Below, piece by piece: positions 41,814-49,983 of a stretch of DNA of 64,000 nt. Position numbers and translations under genes: made by a program. A model generated the notes under the pieces. The model did not search any database. It worked only from the letters and a program-made list of their open reading frames with translations, and was not told the origin of the DNA. The stretch covers positions 1 to 64,000 of the forward strand of contig CADAND010000016.1 of assembly GCA_902789245.1 (NCBI GenBank). The letters are read 5' to 3'. Each line of letters opens with the position of its first letter. Position 1 is the stretch's first letter. The stretch comes from an uncultured Bacteroidia bacterium. GTDB lineage: Bacteria > Bacteroidota > Bacteroidia > Bacteroidales > UBA932.

Positions 41814-44666
41814 ATGGCAGAAATCAGAATCAGCAAATTACTCCGACAATTCAACATCGGTCTCGACGACCTGGTGGACTTCCTCCAGAACCAGGGCGTC
41901 GAGGTCGACGCCAACCCCAACGCCAAGGTCTCCGAAGAGTATATGCCGCTGCTGACCAAGCAGTTCGGTAAGGATTTGGAGCTGAAGCAGGCTGCCGACA
42001 AGGTCGAGGTGAAGATCACCGAGATCCTGGAAAAGAGCAGCCGCCGTCCATCCGGCGAGCAGTCCGAGGAGGAGGACGAGCCCGAGCAGGAGACCATCAT
42101 CAAGAGCAACACGTTCATCAACGCGAAAAAGGAGGCCGCATCGCAGCCTGTCGCGTCTCCGGAGCCGTCGGAAGAGGCTTCTCCCGAATCTCCCGTGTCA
42201 CCGCTCCCCGAAAGCAAGCCGGAACCCGAACCGGAACCGGAAGCCGCTTCGCAGCTCCCGGCGGCTCCTGAATCATCGGGGGACGTTCCCCCCGAACCCC
42301 CTGTGTCGCTGCGCTCCGAGCCGGAACCCGAACCGGAGCCCGAGCCGGAACCGGAAGCCGCTTCGCAGCTTCCGGCGGCTCCTGAATCATCGGGGGGCGT
42401 TCCCCCCGAACCCCCTGTGTCGCAGCGCTCCGAGACCGAGCCCGAACCCGAGCCGGAACCCGTCGCGGAACCGGAGCCTGTCGTGGAGGCGCCGAAGGCA
42501 GCCCCTGCCACGGGCGGTCCCGAGCTGAAGGTGGTCGGCAAGATCGACCTCAGCCAGTTCGACCGCAAGCCCAAGAAGCGCGAGCGCATCAGCAAGGGCA
42601 CCCAGAAGGTCGACGTGGCCAAGGCCGGCGCCAACATCGAGAAGAATCCCAAGAAAGAGAACCGCCAGCAACCCCAGCAGGCCGCTGCGGGCAAGGGCCG
42701 CAAGCGCGACCGCGACCGCTTCAAGCCGGCGCTCACCGAGGCGCAGCAGGAGGAGCTCCAGAAGGAGATCCAGAAGCAGGTCAAGGAGACCTACGCCAAG
42801 ATGAACGAGGGTAAGAAGAACAACTTCGGAGCCAAGTACCGCAAGGAGAAGCGCGAAGCTGCCGCCCAGCGTACGCAGGAGGAGATGGAGCAGGCGATGG
42901 CCGAGAACAAGGTGCTGAAAGTCACCGAGTTCGTGACCGTCAACGACCTGGCCACGCTCATGAACAACACGCCGGTGGTCAAGGTTATCGGCGCCTGCAT
43001 GAGCCTGGGCCTGATGGTGTCCATCAACCAGCGTCTCGACGCCGAAACCCTCGTGCTCGTGGCCGAGGAGTTCGGCTACCAGGTCGAGTTCGTCACGGCC
43101 GAGATCTCCGAGGAGATCAGCCAGGCCGAGGAGGTCGACCGTCCCGAGGATCTGCAGCCGCGTCCGCCGATCATCACCGTGATGGGCCACGTCGACCACG
43201 GTAAGACCTCGCTGCTCGACTACATCCGCAAATCGAACGTCATTGCCGGTGAGGCCGGTGGCATCACGCAGCACATCGGCGCCTACAACGTCAAGCTGCC
43301 CGACGGCCGCCGCATCACCTTCCTCGATACCCCGGGCCACGAGGCCTTTACGGCCATGCGTGCCCGCGGCGCCCAGCTCACCGACCTCGCCATCATTATC
43401 GTGGCGGCTGACGACGCCGTGATGCCGCAGACCATCGAGGCCATCAACCATGCCCAGGCGGCGAATGTCCCGATGGTGTTCGCCATCAACAAGATAGATA
43501 AGCCCGGCGCCAATCCCGACACCATCCGCCGCCAGCTCTCCGAGATGAACATCCTCGTGGAGGACTGGGGTGGCAAGTACCAGTGCCAGGAGATTTCCGC
43601 CAAGCAGGGCATCAACGTGGACAAGCTGCTGGAGAAGGTCCTCCTCGAGACCGACCTGCTCGAGCTCAAGGCCAACCCGAACAAGAAGGCCGTGGGCGCC
43701 GTGATCGAGTCTTCGCTCGACAAGGGCCGCGGCTACCTCGCCACCGTGCTCGTGCAGGAGGGTACCCTCCGTCCGGGCGACGTGATGCTGTGCGGCAGCT
43801 TCTACGGCCGTGTGAAGTCCATGTTCAACGAGCGTGGCCAGAAGGTCACCGAGGCCGGTCCTTCCACGCCGGTGTCCGTGCTCGGCCTGAACGGCGCTCC
43901 CGCCGCCGGTGAGAAGTTCAACGTGATGGCCGACGAGCGCGAGGCCAAGAGCATCGCCGCCAAGCGCGAGCAGCTGCTCCGCATCCAGGGCATCAAGACC
44001 CAGAAGCACATGACTCTCGAAGAGATCGGCCGGCGTATCGCCATCGGCAACTTCAAGGAGCTCAATATCATCGTCAAGGGCGATGTGGACGGCTCCGTGG
44101 AGGCGCTGTCCGATTCCCTCATCAAGCTTTCCACCGAGGAGGTCAAGGTCAATGTCATCCACAAGGCTGTGGGCGGCATCTCCGAGTCCGACGTCCTGCT
44201 CGCGGAGGCTTCCGACGCCGTGATCGTCGGCTTCCAGGTACGTCCTACGCCGGAGGCCCGCAAGGCCGCCGACCGCGAGGGCATCGAAATCCGCCTCTAC
44301 TCCGTGATCTACGACTGTATCAACGAAGTCAAGGACGGTATCGAGGGTATGCTCGAGCCGGAGAAGAAGGAGGAGGTCATCGCCACCGCCGAGGTCAAGC
44401 AGATCTTCCGCATCAGCAAGGTCGGCACCATCGCCGGCTGTATCATGCGCGACGGCAAGATGGTCCAGAAGGCCAAGGTCCGCCTCATCCGCGACGGCAT
44501 CGTGATCTACACCGGCGAGCTCGGCTCCCTGCAGGTCGGCAAGGACGCCGTTAAGGAGGTCGTCTCAGGCAAGGAGTGCGGTATGTCCATCTCCGGCTAC
44601 AACGACATCAAGGAGGGCGACATGATCGAAGGCTTCCAGATCGTCGAGATCAAGCGCACGCTCTAA
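41814..44666 (+). CDS. infB: Translation initiation factor IF-2
   Basis: The 950-residue GTPase places fMet-tRNA on the 30S subunit. The N-terminus ([42 protein letters not shown]) is the Bacteroidota IF2_N form. Residues about 100-230 are a Pro/Glu linker built from PEPEPE and a 38-residue tandem repeat. The G domain starts near [20 protein letters not shown] (G1), with DTPGHEAFT (G3), [11 protein letters not shown] (G4) and SAKQG (G5). Domains II-IV with [11 protein letters not shown] and a C-terminal beta-barrel ending in [10 protein letters not shown] follow. The long acidic linker is variable in the family. It closes the operon. Confidence 0.97.
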   Translation: MAEIRISKLLRQFNIGLDDLVDFLQNQGVEVDANPNAKVSEEYMPLLTKQFGKDLELKQAADKVEVKITEILEKSSRRPSGEQSEEEDEPEQETIIKSNTFINAKKEAASQPVASPEPSEEASPESPVSPLPESKPEPEPEPEAASQLPAAPESSGDVPPEPPVSLRSEPEPEPEPEPEPEAASQLPAAPESSGGVPPEPPVSQRSETEPEPEPEPVAEPEPVVEAPKAAPATGGPELKVVGKIDLSQFDRKPKKRERISKGTQKVDVAKAGANIEKNPKKENRQQPQQAAAGKGRKRDRDRFKPALTEAQQEELQKEIQKQVKETYAKMNEGKKNNFGAKYRKEKREAAAQRTQEEMEQAMAENKVLKVTEFVTVNDLATLMNNTPVVKVIGACMSLGLMVSINQRLDAETLVLVAEEFGYQVEFVTAEISEEISQAEEVDRPEDLQPRPPIITVMGHVDHGKTSLLDYIRKSNVIAGEAGGITQHIGAYNVKLPDGRRITFLDTPGHEAFTAMRARGAQLTDLAIIIVAADDAVMPQTIEAINHAQAANVPMVFAINKIDKPGANPDTIRRQLSEMNILVEDWGGKYQCQEISAKQGINVDKLLEKVLLETDLLELKANPNKKAVGAVIESSLDKGRGYLATVLVQEGTLRPGDVMLCGSFYGRVKSMFNERGQKVTEAGPSTPVSVLGLNGAPAAGEKFNVMADEREAKSIAAKREQLLRIQGIKTQKHMTLEEIGRRIAIGNFKELNIIVKGDVDGSVEALSDSLIKLSTEEVKVNVIHKAVGGISESDVLLAEASDAVIVGFQVRPTPEARKAADREGIEIRLYSVIYDCINEVKDGIEGMLEPEKKEEVIATAEVKQIFRISKVGTIAGCIMRDGKMVQKAKVRLIRDGIVIYTGELGSLQVGKDAVKEVVSGKECGMSISGYNDIKEGDMIEGFQIVEIKRTL
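42239..42433 (+). repeat. 114-bp tandem repeat in the infB linker
   Basis: The unit beginning at 42239 returns at 42353 (period 114, 38 codons, peptide core [13 protein letters not shown] then PPEPPVS). The second copy is cut after about 80 bases, where it diverges into the next PEPE stretch. Identity between copies is high, pointing to recent slippage or duplication. Confidence 0.85.
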
Positions 44667-44907
44667 CGACCGGTGGGCTAACCCCCCGGACCTATCCATG
44701 AAGGGGGCTCCGCCCCCTGTAACCCCTTGCGGCCATAAACCCCTTTCCGTATTTGGCCAAATTGGCCAAATACCCGGGGCCGGCCGGTCGGCTGGTCGTA
44801 CGAGATTCGCCGGCTTTGCCCGGCGAATTTCGTTTTCCGGCCAGGATTTCCCGGGAAAACCTGGCCGGTCCCCCGAAATAATGGGGGACCTGCCAGAAAT
44901 ACCGGCC
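44667..44907. other. Hairpin-dense intergenic segment, five consecutive stem-loops
   Basis: No gene is seen here. Perfect or near-perfect palindromes follow one another: 44702-44718 (7-bp arms), 44749-44773 (12-bp arms, one-base centre), 44805-44828 (9-bp arms), 44837-44868 (a 9-bp outer and 6-bp inner stem with one A/A mismatch) and 44867-44890 (8-bp arms, 8-base loop). The first could act as the infB terminator. The total (about 70% of bases paired by eye) is more than termination needs. Confidence 0.8.
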
Positions 44908-45110
44908 TTTTTCTGTCCGGTGCTTCCGGCAGAGCCGGCAGGGCTGCCGTCGTGCAAGCAAATTAAATGCTTGCCCGCCGCCACCCTGCCGCCTTATCTG
45001 CCTCCAGCACCCGCGGCAGCCGCTCCCACCGCACGGCCCCCGCACACCCCCCGACAGCACGGGCAAACGGGCACGGGCCCTCGCACATCCTCCCCACCGG
45101 CTGCCGCAAA
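44908..45110 (-). repeat. Structured dispersed repeat, copy A (about 200 nt)
   Basis: Read on the minus strand it begins 24 bases after the stop of the isomerase-like gene. It aligns over its whole length with 49783-49982 (plus). It has a 10-bp closing stem (GCGGCAGCCG with CGGCTGCCGC), then a second domain with GGTGCT-GGA-GGCAGA pairing TCTGCC-GGA-AGCACC, a middle 8-bp stem (44984-44991 with 44936-44943) and an inner stem GCAAGCA (44954-44960 with 44968-44974). It ends AGAAAAA. Confidence 0.85.
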
Positions 45111-45134
45111 CTGTCAGTTTTGGATGATCCCGAA

Positions 45135-46331
45135 TTACTTTCCGCAGAACTCCTTCAGGAGGGCGCCGTGGTGGCCGGGGAGGATGATGTGGTGGTTGCC
45201 GATGGGCTGCGTCAGGAAGTAGCGCGCATCGGCGGGCTGCAACCGCAGGACCACCTGCGTGCGGCACAGGTGCTGCTCGTACTGATTGCGGACCAGCGTT
45301 CCCTCCGCCACGAAATGCCGCCGGAGGTCGCCGGAGACCTTGAAAACGGTTACGGGGCCCTCCGGCAGTTCGCCGTGGATACCGACACCGATTCCGGATT
45401 CGAAATGGGTGTCGAGGGTCCAGTCCCGGACCATATTGAACGGCACGGTGCAATGGGCAAACAGCATTTCCCCGCTCTCAGGGTCGATGCGGGCCGGGTT
45501 GGCCTGGAAACCCGTCCGGCCGGTCAAGGCCTGGGCGATCATCATGGACAGCAACGCCGGGACGTCGCCCTCGCAGGCGGCGGGGATGCCGTCGGCATTG
45601 CACTGTGCCAGGGCCAGGCAGCCGGTATTGCCGACAGCCGTCAGCAGATCGAAGCAGCGCAGAGTGAAGGCCCCCAGCCCGTGGCGCTGCACCAGCGCCC
45701 GAAGGGCGTGGCTGATGCGGCTCGCTCCAGCCCAGGCGCTGCGAACATCGCGCGCCATGGAGACCGGCTTCGGCAGCGGATCGGCGGGAGCCTTTTCGAT
45801 TTCCGCCAGCAGCTCCTCCATCGGGATGTCCACCCGCACCAGGCCGAGCTTTTCCGACAGCGCGCCCGCGTCCGCCTGGCTGGCGATGAGCCAGTCCGAC
45901 GGCGCGCCGACCACGCCGAGACGCGTGTCGCGCAGCTTTTCACGCGCGGCGGCAACCGCCTCGAGGGCCTGGATACGGCGGCGCAGGTAGTCTGTACTCC
46001 CGTGCAAAACTTCCCCCTGCAGACCTTGCTGCTGGAGGTAGGAAAGAATCTCCAGCGAGGCCGCGAGCGAATTGCTCTGGCCGGACGTCAGCAGCAGGAA
46101 ACGCTTCACGCCGCGCTCCAGCAGGCCCGGGAGCAGCTGCTTGAAGATGCCCTCGGCGCCGCCGGTACGCACATAGATCAGGTCGAGCGCGTGCGTGCCG
46201 AAATCGGAGAAATCCGCCCCGCGCATCTCGTATCCGTCCTCGGGGAAGATGCCCCCGAGAAAGGCGTCGCTGAGCCGGGCCACTGACGCTTCATCGTGCA
46301 GGCCCGAGGTGATGGTATAGATTGCCGTCAT
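45135..46331 (-). CDS. L-fucose/L-arabinose isomerase-fold protein
   Basis: The start at 46331 (MTAIYTITSGLHDEASVARLSDAF) gives 398 residues; an ATG two codons earlier is possible. The N-terminal domain resembles the sugar-isomerase first Rossmann-like domain (FLLLTSGQSNSLAASLEILSYL). The middle has AACEGDVPALLSMMIAQALTG, equivalent to the metal-binding CEGD segment of fucose isomerases, and the C-terminus IGNHHIILPGHHGALLKEF carries the His cluster. The length is shorter than true FucI (about 590) but fits FucI-like proteins of Bacteroidales. The substrate is unknown. It follows higA by 13 bases, so it is probably read from the higBA promoter, an unusual partner for a toxin-antitoxin pair. 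Confidence 0.75.
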   Translation of the reverse strand: MTAIYTITSGLHDEASVARLSDAFLGGIFPEDGYEMRGADFSDFGTHALDLIYVRTGGAEGIFKQLLPGLLERGVKRFLLLTSGQSNSLAASLEILSYLQQQGLQGEVLHGSTDYLRRRIQALEAVAAAREKLRDTRLGVVGAPSDWLIASQADAGALSEKLGLVRVDIPMEELLAEIEKAPADPLPKPVSMARDVRSAWAGASRISHALRALVQRHGLGAFTLRCFDLLTAVGNTGCLALAQCNADGIPAACEGDVPALLSMMIAQALTGRTGFQANPARIDPESGEMLFAHCTVPFNMVRDWTLDTHFESGIGVGIHGELPEGPVTVFKVSGDLRRHFVAEGTLVRNQYEQHLCRTQVVLRLQPADARYFLTQPIGNHHIILPGHHGALLKEFCGK

Positions 46332-46344
46332 AATCATGAGTTGT

Positions 46345-46710
46345 TTATAGCATACACGCCCAGCCAAATTTGCGGGCAATCTCTTTGAGCAGTTTCTTGT
46401 CCTGTACGGGGATGGTTACGGAGACGGTCTCCCTGCGGTTGTCCCGTTCGGCAATATGGGCTGAATCCAGATTATACTGGGTCTGAAGATTCATCCACAT
46501 ATCGGCCGGGATACCCAATGCTTTTTCCAGTGCGACGGCCATATTCAGGGACACAGAGCGTTTCCCCTTGATGGTCTCGCTGATGACGGACGCTTTAATG
46601 CCTGTCGCTTCAGCAAGTTGTTTCTGCGACATGCCACGCTCTTTCAGTTCGTCTTTAAGCAGCTCCCCGGGATGTGTGGCCCGAAAGGGAACAAGTGTTT
46701 CATTATTCAT
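46345..46710 (-). CDS. higA: HigA-family antitoxin (XRE DNA-binding)
   Basis: The 121-residue product has the HigA addiction-module start THPGELLKDELKERGMSQKQLAEATGI and a helix-turn-helix (SQKQLAEATGIKASVISETIKGKRSVSLNMAVALEKALGIPADMWMNLQ), followed by a C-terminal tail (VSVTIPVQDKKLLKEIARKFGW). It neutralises HigB and represses the operon. It overlaps the toxin gene by 8 bases in toxin-first order, typical of higBA. A palindrome at 47066-47080 next to the promoter is the likely operator. Confidence 0.92.
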   Translation of the reverse strand: MNNETLVPFRATHPGELLKDELKERGMSQKQLAEATGIKASVISETIKGKRSVSLNMAVALEKALGIPADMWMNLQTQYNLDSAHIAERDNRRETVSVTIPVQDKKLLKEIARKFGWACML

Positions 46711-47020
46711 AGTGCTTCGATATTTCTTTTAACAGTGCATTCACAATAATTCCCTGTTCGTCGGAAGAACTCTTGAACAACAGGCGATACTTGTCATTAA
46801 TCCTGACGGCTTCCACATCCTTCAAGTCACCACATTTTTTCTCATAGTGAAGCGAGTTGATGAAGAACAAATCTTCAACGCGCCGGGCACTTTTCAAGAA
46901 GTTTACCACCTTGATGTAGCGTTTTATAATGTCTTTTGGTAGCCGTTCGTACCGCTTGTCTTTCGTGGATCCGGTTAAGTACAGATCCTCTAATGCTCTT
47001 TCTTCAAAGTCAATAATCAT
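46703..47020 (-). CDS. higB: HigB-family (RelE superfamily) mRNA interferase toxin
   Basis: The start at 47020 (MIIDFEERALEDLYLTGSTKDKRYERLPKDIIKRYIKVVNFLKSAR) gives 105 residues, usual for HigB. LHYEKKCGDLKDVEAVRINDKYRLLFKSS is the RelE-like core with the basic residues that cut ribosome-bound mRNA (RLLFK strand). The order toxin before antitoxin supports HigBA. It is strongly AT-rich compared with the core genes. Confidence 0.9.
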   Translation of the reverse strand: MIIDFEERALEDLYLTGSTKDKRYERLPKDIIKRYIKVVNFLKSARRVEDLFFINSLHYEKKCGDLKDVEAVRINDKYRLLFKSSSDEQGIIVNALLKEISKHYE

Positions 47021-47032
47021 AGTTTGTCCGTG

Positions 47033-47080
47033 CAAAGTTAATCATTTTTGATAAATTCACAAATCTGCGAATAATTCGCA
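47033..47080 (-). promoter_or_regulatory. higBA promoter and adjacent palindromic operator
   Basis: Minus-strand TTTG (47060-47063) and TAACTTTG (47033-47040) are 19 bases apart. A perfect palindrome TGCGAATAATTCGCA lies at 47066-47080, directly upstream of the -33 box and only 2 bases before the start of the divergent small ORF at 47083. HigA binding there would control both directions. Confidence 0.7.
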
Positions 47081-47082
47081 TC

Positions 47083-47349
47083 ATGCTGCAATCAGTCACA
47101 CCGACGAAACTAAACAAAAAAACAATAGAAGACAGTATGATTCGTGCTTTTAACGAAAACAGATACGATTATTATTGGTTTATACGATTTTTAATCTCGA
47201 TTGCAAAATCGATAATCCTTGTTATTCCGCTGATAATTCTTAATTTTGTGATGCCTCCGGAAAAGGAGGAGACATATAGTAATTTAGCATTTGCTATTTA
47301 TTCGGTTGCCCTGAAACCTAGGAAATTTCACAAGCAATACACCGGATAG
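47083..47349 (+). CDS. AT-rich small membrane protein (88 aa), unknown
   Basis: The frame is open for 88 codons with much lower GC content than all neighbours. Residues 34-56 (FLISIAKSIILVIPLIILNFVM) form one transmembrane helix; the rest is basic and polar. No family recognised. It shares its upstream region with the higBA operator and ends 135 bases before the methyltransferase start. It may be a remnant or a small accessory gene; the start at ATG 47083 is only 2 bases after the operator palindrome. Confidence 0.4.
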   Translation: MLQSVTPTKLNKKTIEDSMIRAFNENRYDYYWFIRFLISIAKSIILVIPLIILNFVMPPEKEETYSNLAFAIYSVALKPRKFHKQYTG

Positions 47350-47357
47350 GTCAGTGA

Positions 47358-47489
47358 ATGTCTGCGCGTAGGCGTGGACTCGACTTATCTAGTGTTGCGG
47401 GCTTCCTAGGGCCCCAGGGCATGGATTGGAAAAGTCCATGCCTCCCACCGAGTTAAGTCGCAAGTGCCATGAGAAGCGCAGCTTATGGC
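47358..47489 (+). ncRNA. Candidate structured leader of the methyltransferase gene
   Basis: No protein gene is seen. Complementary pieces can build a multi-branch fold: CTGCGC near 47361 with GCGCAG near 47476, CGACTTA (47381-47387) with TAAGTCG (47454-47460), GGCATGGA (47418-47425) with TCCATGCC (47435-47442). Also GCCAT (47466-47470) can pair with ATGGC (47485-47489), which contains the start codon. That would let the leader switch translation on or off. The pairing is by eye only. Confidence 0.45.
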
Positions 47490-48600
47490 CAACAACACGA
47501 ATCTTGGCGCCGCTAAGGCTGCCAAGAACGACGAGTTTTACACCCAGTACGCCGACATTCAGAAGGAAGTCAATGCTTACCTGGAGTACAACCCGGACAC
47601 CTTCCGTGACAAGACAGTCCTCCTGCCTTGTGACGACCCCGAGTGGTCCAACTTCACCCGTTTCTTCGCCCAGAACTTCGAGCGTCTGGGTCTGAAACGG
47701 CTCATCAGCACGTCCTATGCCGTCGAGAGCAAGAAGTACAAGGACTACGAGCCCACCCTCTTCGAGACGGAAAGCCCGTTGTTCGACATCGACAAGACCC
47801 GCATCAAGGGAAAGATTTTCGAACTCACCCGCGACACCAATGGCAGCGGGCGCATCGACATCGACGACTTGGAGTGGCACTACCTGGAGGGTGACGGCGA
47901 CTTCCGTAGCCCGGAAGTCTGCGCTCTCCGTGACCAGGCCGATATCATCGTGACGAATCCGCCGTTTAGTCTTTTCCGGGAGTTCTTGGCATGGTGTGTT
48001 TCCGCCCAAAAACAAATCCTTATTATCGGTAGCATGAATGCTATTTCTTATAAGGAAGTTTTCCCACTTATCCGCGATAATAAATTGTGGTATGGCCCTT
48101 CTATATCCAGTGGCGATCGAGAATTTATGGTCCCAGAATCCTATCCGATCGAAGCTGCTGGATGGCGTGTTGATGAAAAAGGAAAGAAGTACATCCGCGT
48201 CAAAGGCGTAAGATGGTTTACAAATCTTGAGCATGGACGACGGCACGAATCAATGAAACTCATGTCCATGAAGGACAATGAGCGTTTTGCTAAGCACCGG
48301 GAAATCCAAGAGACGGGGTACCGGCATTACATTAATTACGATGCTTTGGAGGTGCCTTACTCAGATGCTATCCCTTATGATTATAATGGCGCTATGGGTG
48401 TTCCCATTTCATTTCTCGATAGATATTGCCCGGAGCAATTTGAGATTGTTGGCCATAGTTTGCAGCTTGCTGATATGAACGTTATTAAAAAGAGGCTCGG
48501 CAAAGCTGGAGGCGGTCCGCGATTTTACGTAGAAGAGAATGGCCAATTGCTCCGTCTGTATGAAAGAATTGTAATCAAGAAAATACAAAAATCACTATGA
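47485..48600 (+). CDS. EcoRI-family adenine-specific DNA methyltransferase
   Basis: The 371-residue protein begins [29 protein letters not shown] and contains [17 protein letters not shown] (AdoMet region) and [16 protein letters not shown] (catalytic NPPF, Asn158-Phe161), in the order of the M.EcoRI family, N6-adenine methylases. The first half (to about 47985) has the GC-rich codon use of the core genome, while the second half, which should hold DNA target recognition, is clearly AT-rich, so the gene looks mosaic. Its stop overlaps the start of the DUF262-HNH gene by 4 bases (ATGA). EcoRI endonuclease itself is not present. Modification of host DNA to protect against the partner nuclease is the likely role (inference). 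Confidence 0.88.
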   Translation: MANNTNLGAAKAAKNDEFYTQYADIQKEVNAYLEYNPDTFRDKTVLLPCDDPEWSNFTRFFAQNFERLGLKRLISTSYAVESKKYKDYEPTLFETESPLFDIDKTRIKGKIFELTRDTNGSGRIDIDDLEWHYLEGDGDFRSPEVCALRDQADIIVTNPPFSLFREFLAWCVSAQKQILIIGSMNAISYKEVFPLIRDNKLWYGPSISSGDREFMVPESYPIEAAGWRVDEKGKKYIRVKGVRWFTNLEHGRRHESMKLMSMKDNERFAKHREIQETGYRHYINYDALEVPYSDAIPYDYNGAMGVPISFLDRYCPEQFEIVGHSLQLADMNVIKKRLGKAGGGPRFYVEENGQLLRLYERIVIKKIQKSL

Positions 48601-49769
48601 TAGCACGACTTGTAACCGATTGGACGATTGGCGACATTTGCAAAGGATTCCAGTATAACGAATATGAAGGCAAGGGCCTGTATGGCCTGTCGGGCCGACT
48701 GACCATCCAGCCGGAATTCCAGCGTCATTATCTCTACGCCGAGAATGGCGGCAAGAAGGAGGTGGACGTGATCCAGTCCGTCCGGAACGGCTATCCGCTG
48801 GGCCTCATCTATTTCTCCAAAGTCGGCGAAGACCGCTACGAGGTGCTCGACGGCCAGCAGCGAATCACTTCGCTGGGGCGCTTCCTGACGGAAAAGTTCG
48901 CGTGGATTGACGCCGACGGCCGGCCGTGGTACTTCAGCGCGCTGAATCCGGACGAGCAGGAGAAGTTCCTAAATACCAAGTTGCTGATCTACGTTTGCGA
49001 AGGCACGGAGAAAGAAATCAAGGACTGGTTCCGAACCATCAACATCGTGGGCATTCCGCTGAACAACCAGGAGACCCTGAACGCCGTTTATTCCGGACCG
49101 TTCGTGACGAAGGCCAAGGAAGAATTCTCCAACTCCAACAACACCAACATCAACAAATGGAGCTGCTTCATCCCGGGTTCCGCTAAGCGGCAGGACTACC
49201 TGGAGGCGGCGCTGGACTGGGTGAGCCGGGGCCATGTGGAAGAATACATGGCCGCGCATCGGTATGATGACAGCATCGCTGAATTGAAGGCCTATTTCAC
49301 CTCCGTGATCGACTGGATTACCTCCGTTTTCGACATCACCCCGGAGAAGGAAATGTGCGGCCTGAAGTGGGGCGAGCTCTACGAGCGCTACCACCGCACG
49401 GCCTACAACCCCACCGAAGTGGCCACCAAAGTCCGTGAACTCTACGAGAGCTTCTACGTGAAGGAGAAGAAGGGCATCTACGAATACATCCTGGACGGCT
49501 GCCAGAACACGAAATTGCTGAACGTGCGCGTCTTCGATGAGCCGACCAAGAAGGCCGTCTACGCGCAGCAAACGGCTGCTGCCCGCGAGAAAGGCGAATC
49601 CAACTGCCCACTCTGCGCCATTGGCCATGATGCGAACCACACCAAAATCTGGGACCTGAAGGATATGGATGCCGACCACGTGACGGCCTGGAGCAAGGGT
49701 GGCGCCACCGACATCGGCAACTGCCAGATGCTGTGCAAGACGCACAACCGCGCGAAGGGGAACCGCTAG
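48597..49769 (+). CDS. DUF262 (GmrSD/ParB-like) protein with C-terminal HNH nuclease
   Basis: The 390-residue protein has the DUF262 pattern: [13 protein letters not shown] (YQRxYxW-type box, 35-47), [33 protein letters not shown] (nucleotide-hydrolysing DGQQR at 85-89), [15 protein letters not shown] helical middle follows. The C-terminal HNH domain has CPLC (337-340), [12 protein letters not shown] (Asp360-His361) and [16 protein letters not shown] (Asn375, His383). DUF262 proteins such as GmrS use NTP to control DNA cleavage in type IV restriction. Translational coupling to an adenine methylase suggests a modification-dependent restriction unit. The first about 70 bases are AT-rich, then core-like. 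Confidence 0.88.
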   Translation: MIARLVTDWTIGDICKGFQYNEYEGKGLYGLSGRLTIQPEFQRHYLYAENGGKKEVDVIQSVRNGYPLGLIYFSKVGEDRYEVLDGQQRITSLGRFLTEKFAWIDADGRPWYFSALNPDEQEKFLNTKLLIYVCEGTEKEIKDWFRTINIVGIPLNNQETLNAVYSGPFVTKAKEEFSNSNNTNINKWSCFIPGSAKRQDYLEAALDWVSRGHVEEYMAAHRYDDSIAELKAYFTSVIDWITSVFDITPEKEMCGLKWGELYERYHRTAYNPTEVATKVRELYESFYVKEKKGIYEYILDGCQNTKLLNVRVFDEPTKKAVYAQQTAAAREKGESNCPLCAIGHDANHTKIWDLKDMDADHVTAWSKGGATDIGNCQMLCKTHNRAKGNR

Positions 49770-49782
49770 TCGCAGATGATGG

Positions 49783-49982
49783 TTTGCGGCAGCCGGTGCG
49801 TGGGCCGTGCGGGAGCCTGTGGCCGTTTGCCTGCGCCGTCGGGGGCCGTGGGGAGCGTGTGTGGGGTCGGCTGCCGCATGGTGCTGGAGGCAGAAAAAGG
49901 CTGTGGGGTGCAGGCAGACAAGCATTTTTTGCTTGGATGGCTGCAGCCCCACAGGCTCTGCCGGAAGCACCGGGTAGAAAAA
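49783..49982 (+). repeat. Structured dispersed repeat, copy B (about 200 nt)
   Basis: It starts 14 bases after the HNH stop, in sense orientation, and runs to the convergent hydrolase stop. Same closing stems as copy A: GCGGCAGCCG (49786-49795) with CGGCTGCCGC (49868-49877), GGTGCT-GGA-GGCAGA with TCTGCC-GGA-AGCACC, CTGTGGGG (49901-49908) with CCCCACAG (49947-49954), CAAGCA (49919-49924) with TGCTTG (49930-49935). It ends AGAAAAA. Confidence 0.85.
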
Positions 49983-49983
49983 T

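Noticed and set aside
41663-42784. Long open frame opposite infB/nusA (Ser/Gly-rich product)
   Set aside because: It is a shadow of the GC-rich PEPE-coding strand; the same effect gives many long frames opposite core genes. It has no start context and the plus strand carries clear IF-2 motifs.
44702-45110. CRISPR array
   Set aside because: The palindromes differ from each other in sequence and spacing; there is no regular repeat-spacer period and no cas gene.
47358-47489. Self-cleaving ribozyme (hammerhead or HDV-like) in the methylase leader
   Set aside because: The hammerhead core CTGATGA/GAAA is missing, and no HDV-like double pseudoknot could be built by eye.
44908-49982. Integron with attC cassettes
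   Set aside because: The structured repeats sit after genes like attC sites, but there is no integrase, the copies are inverted, and the attC core sites (RYYYAAC/GTTRRRY) are not seen.
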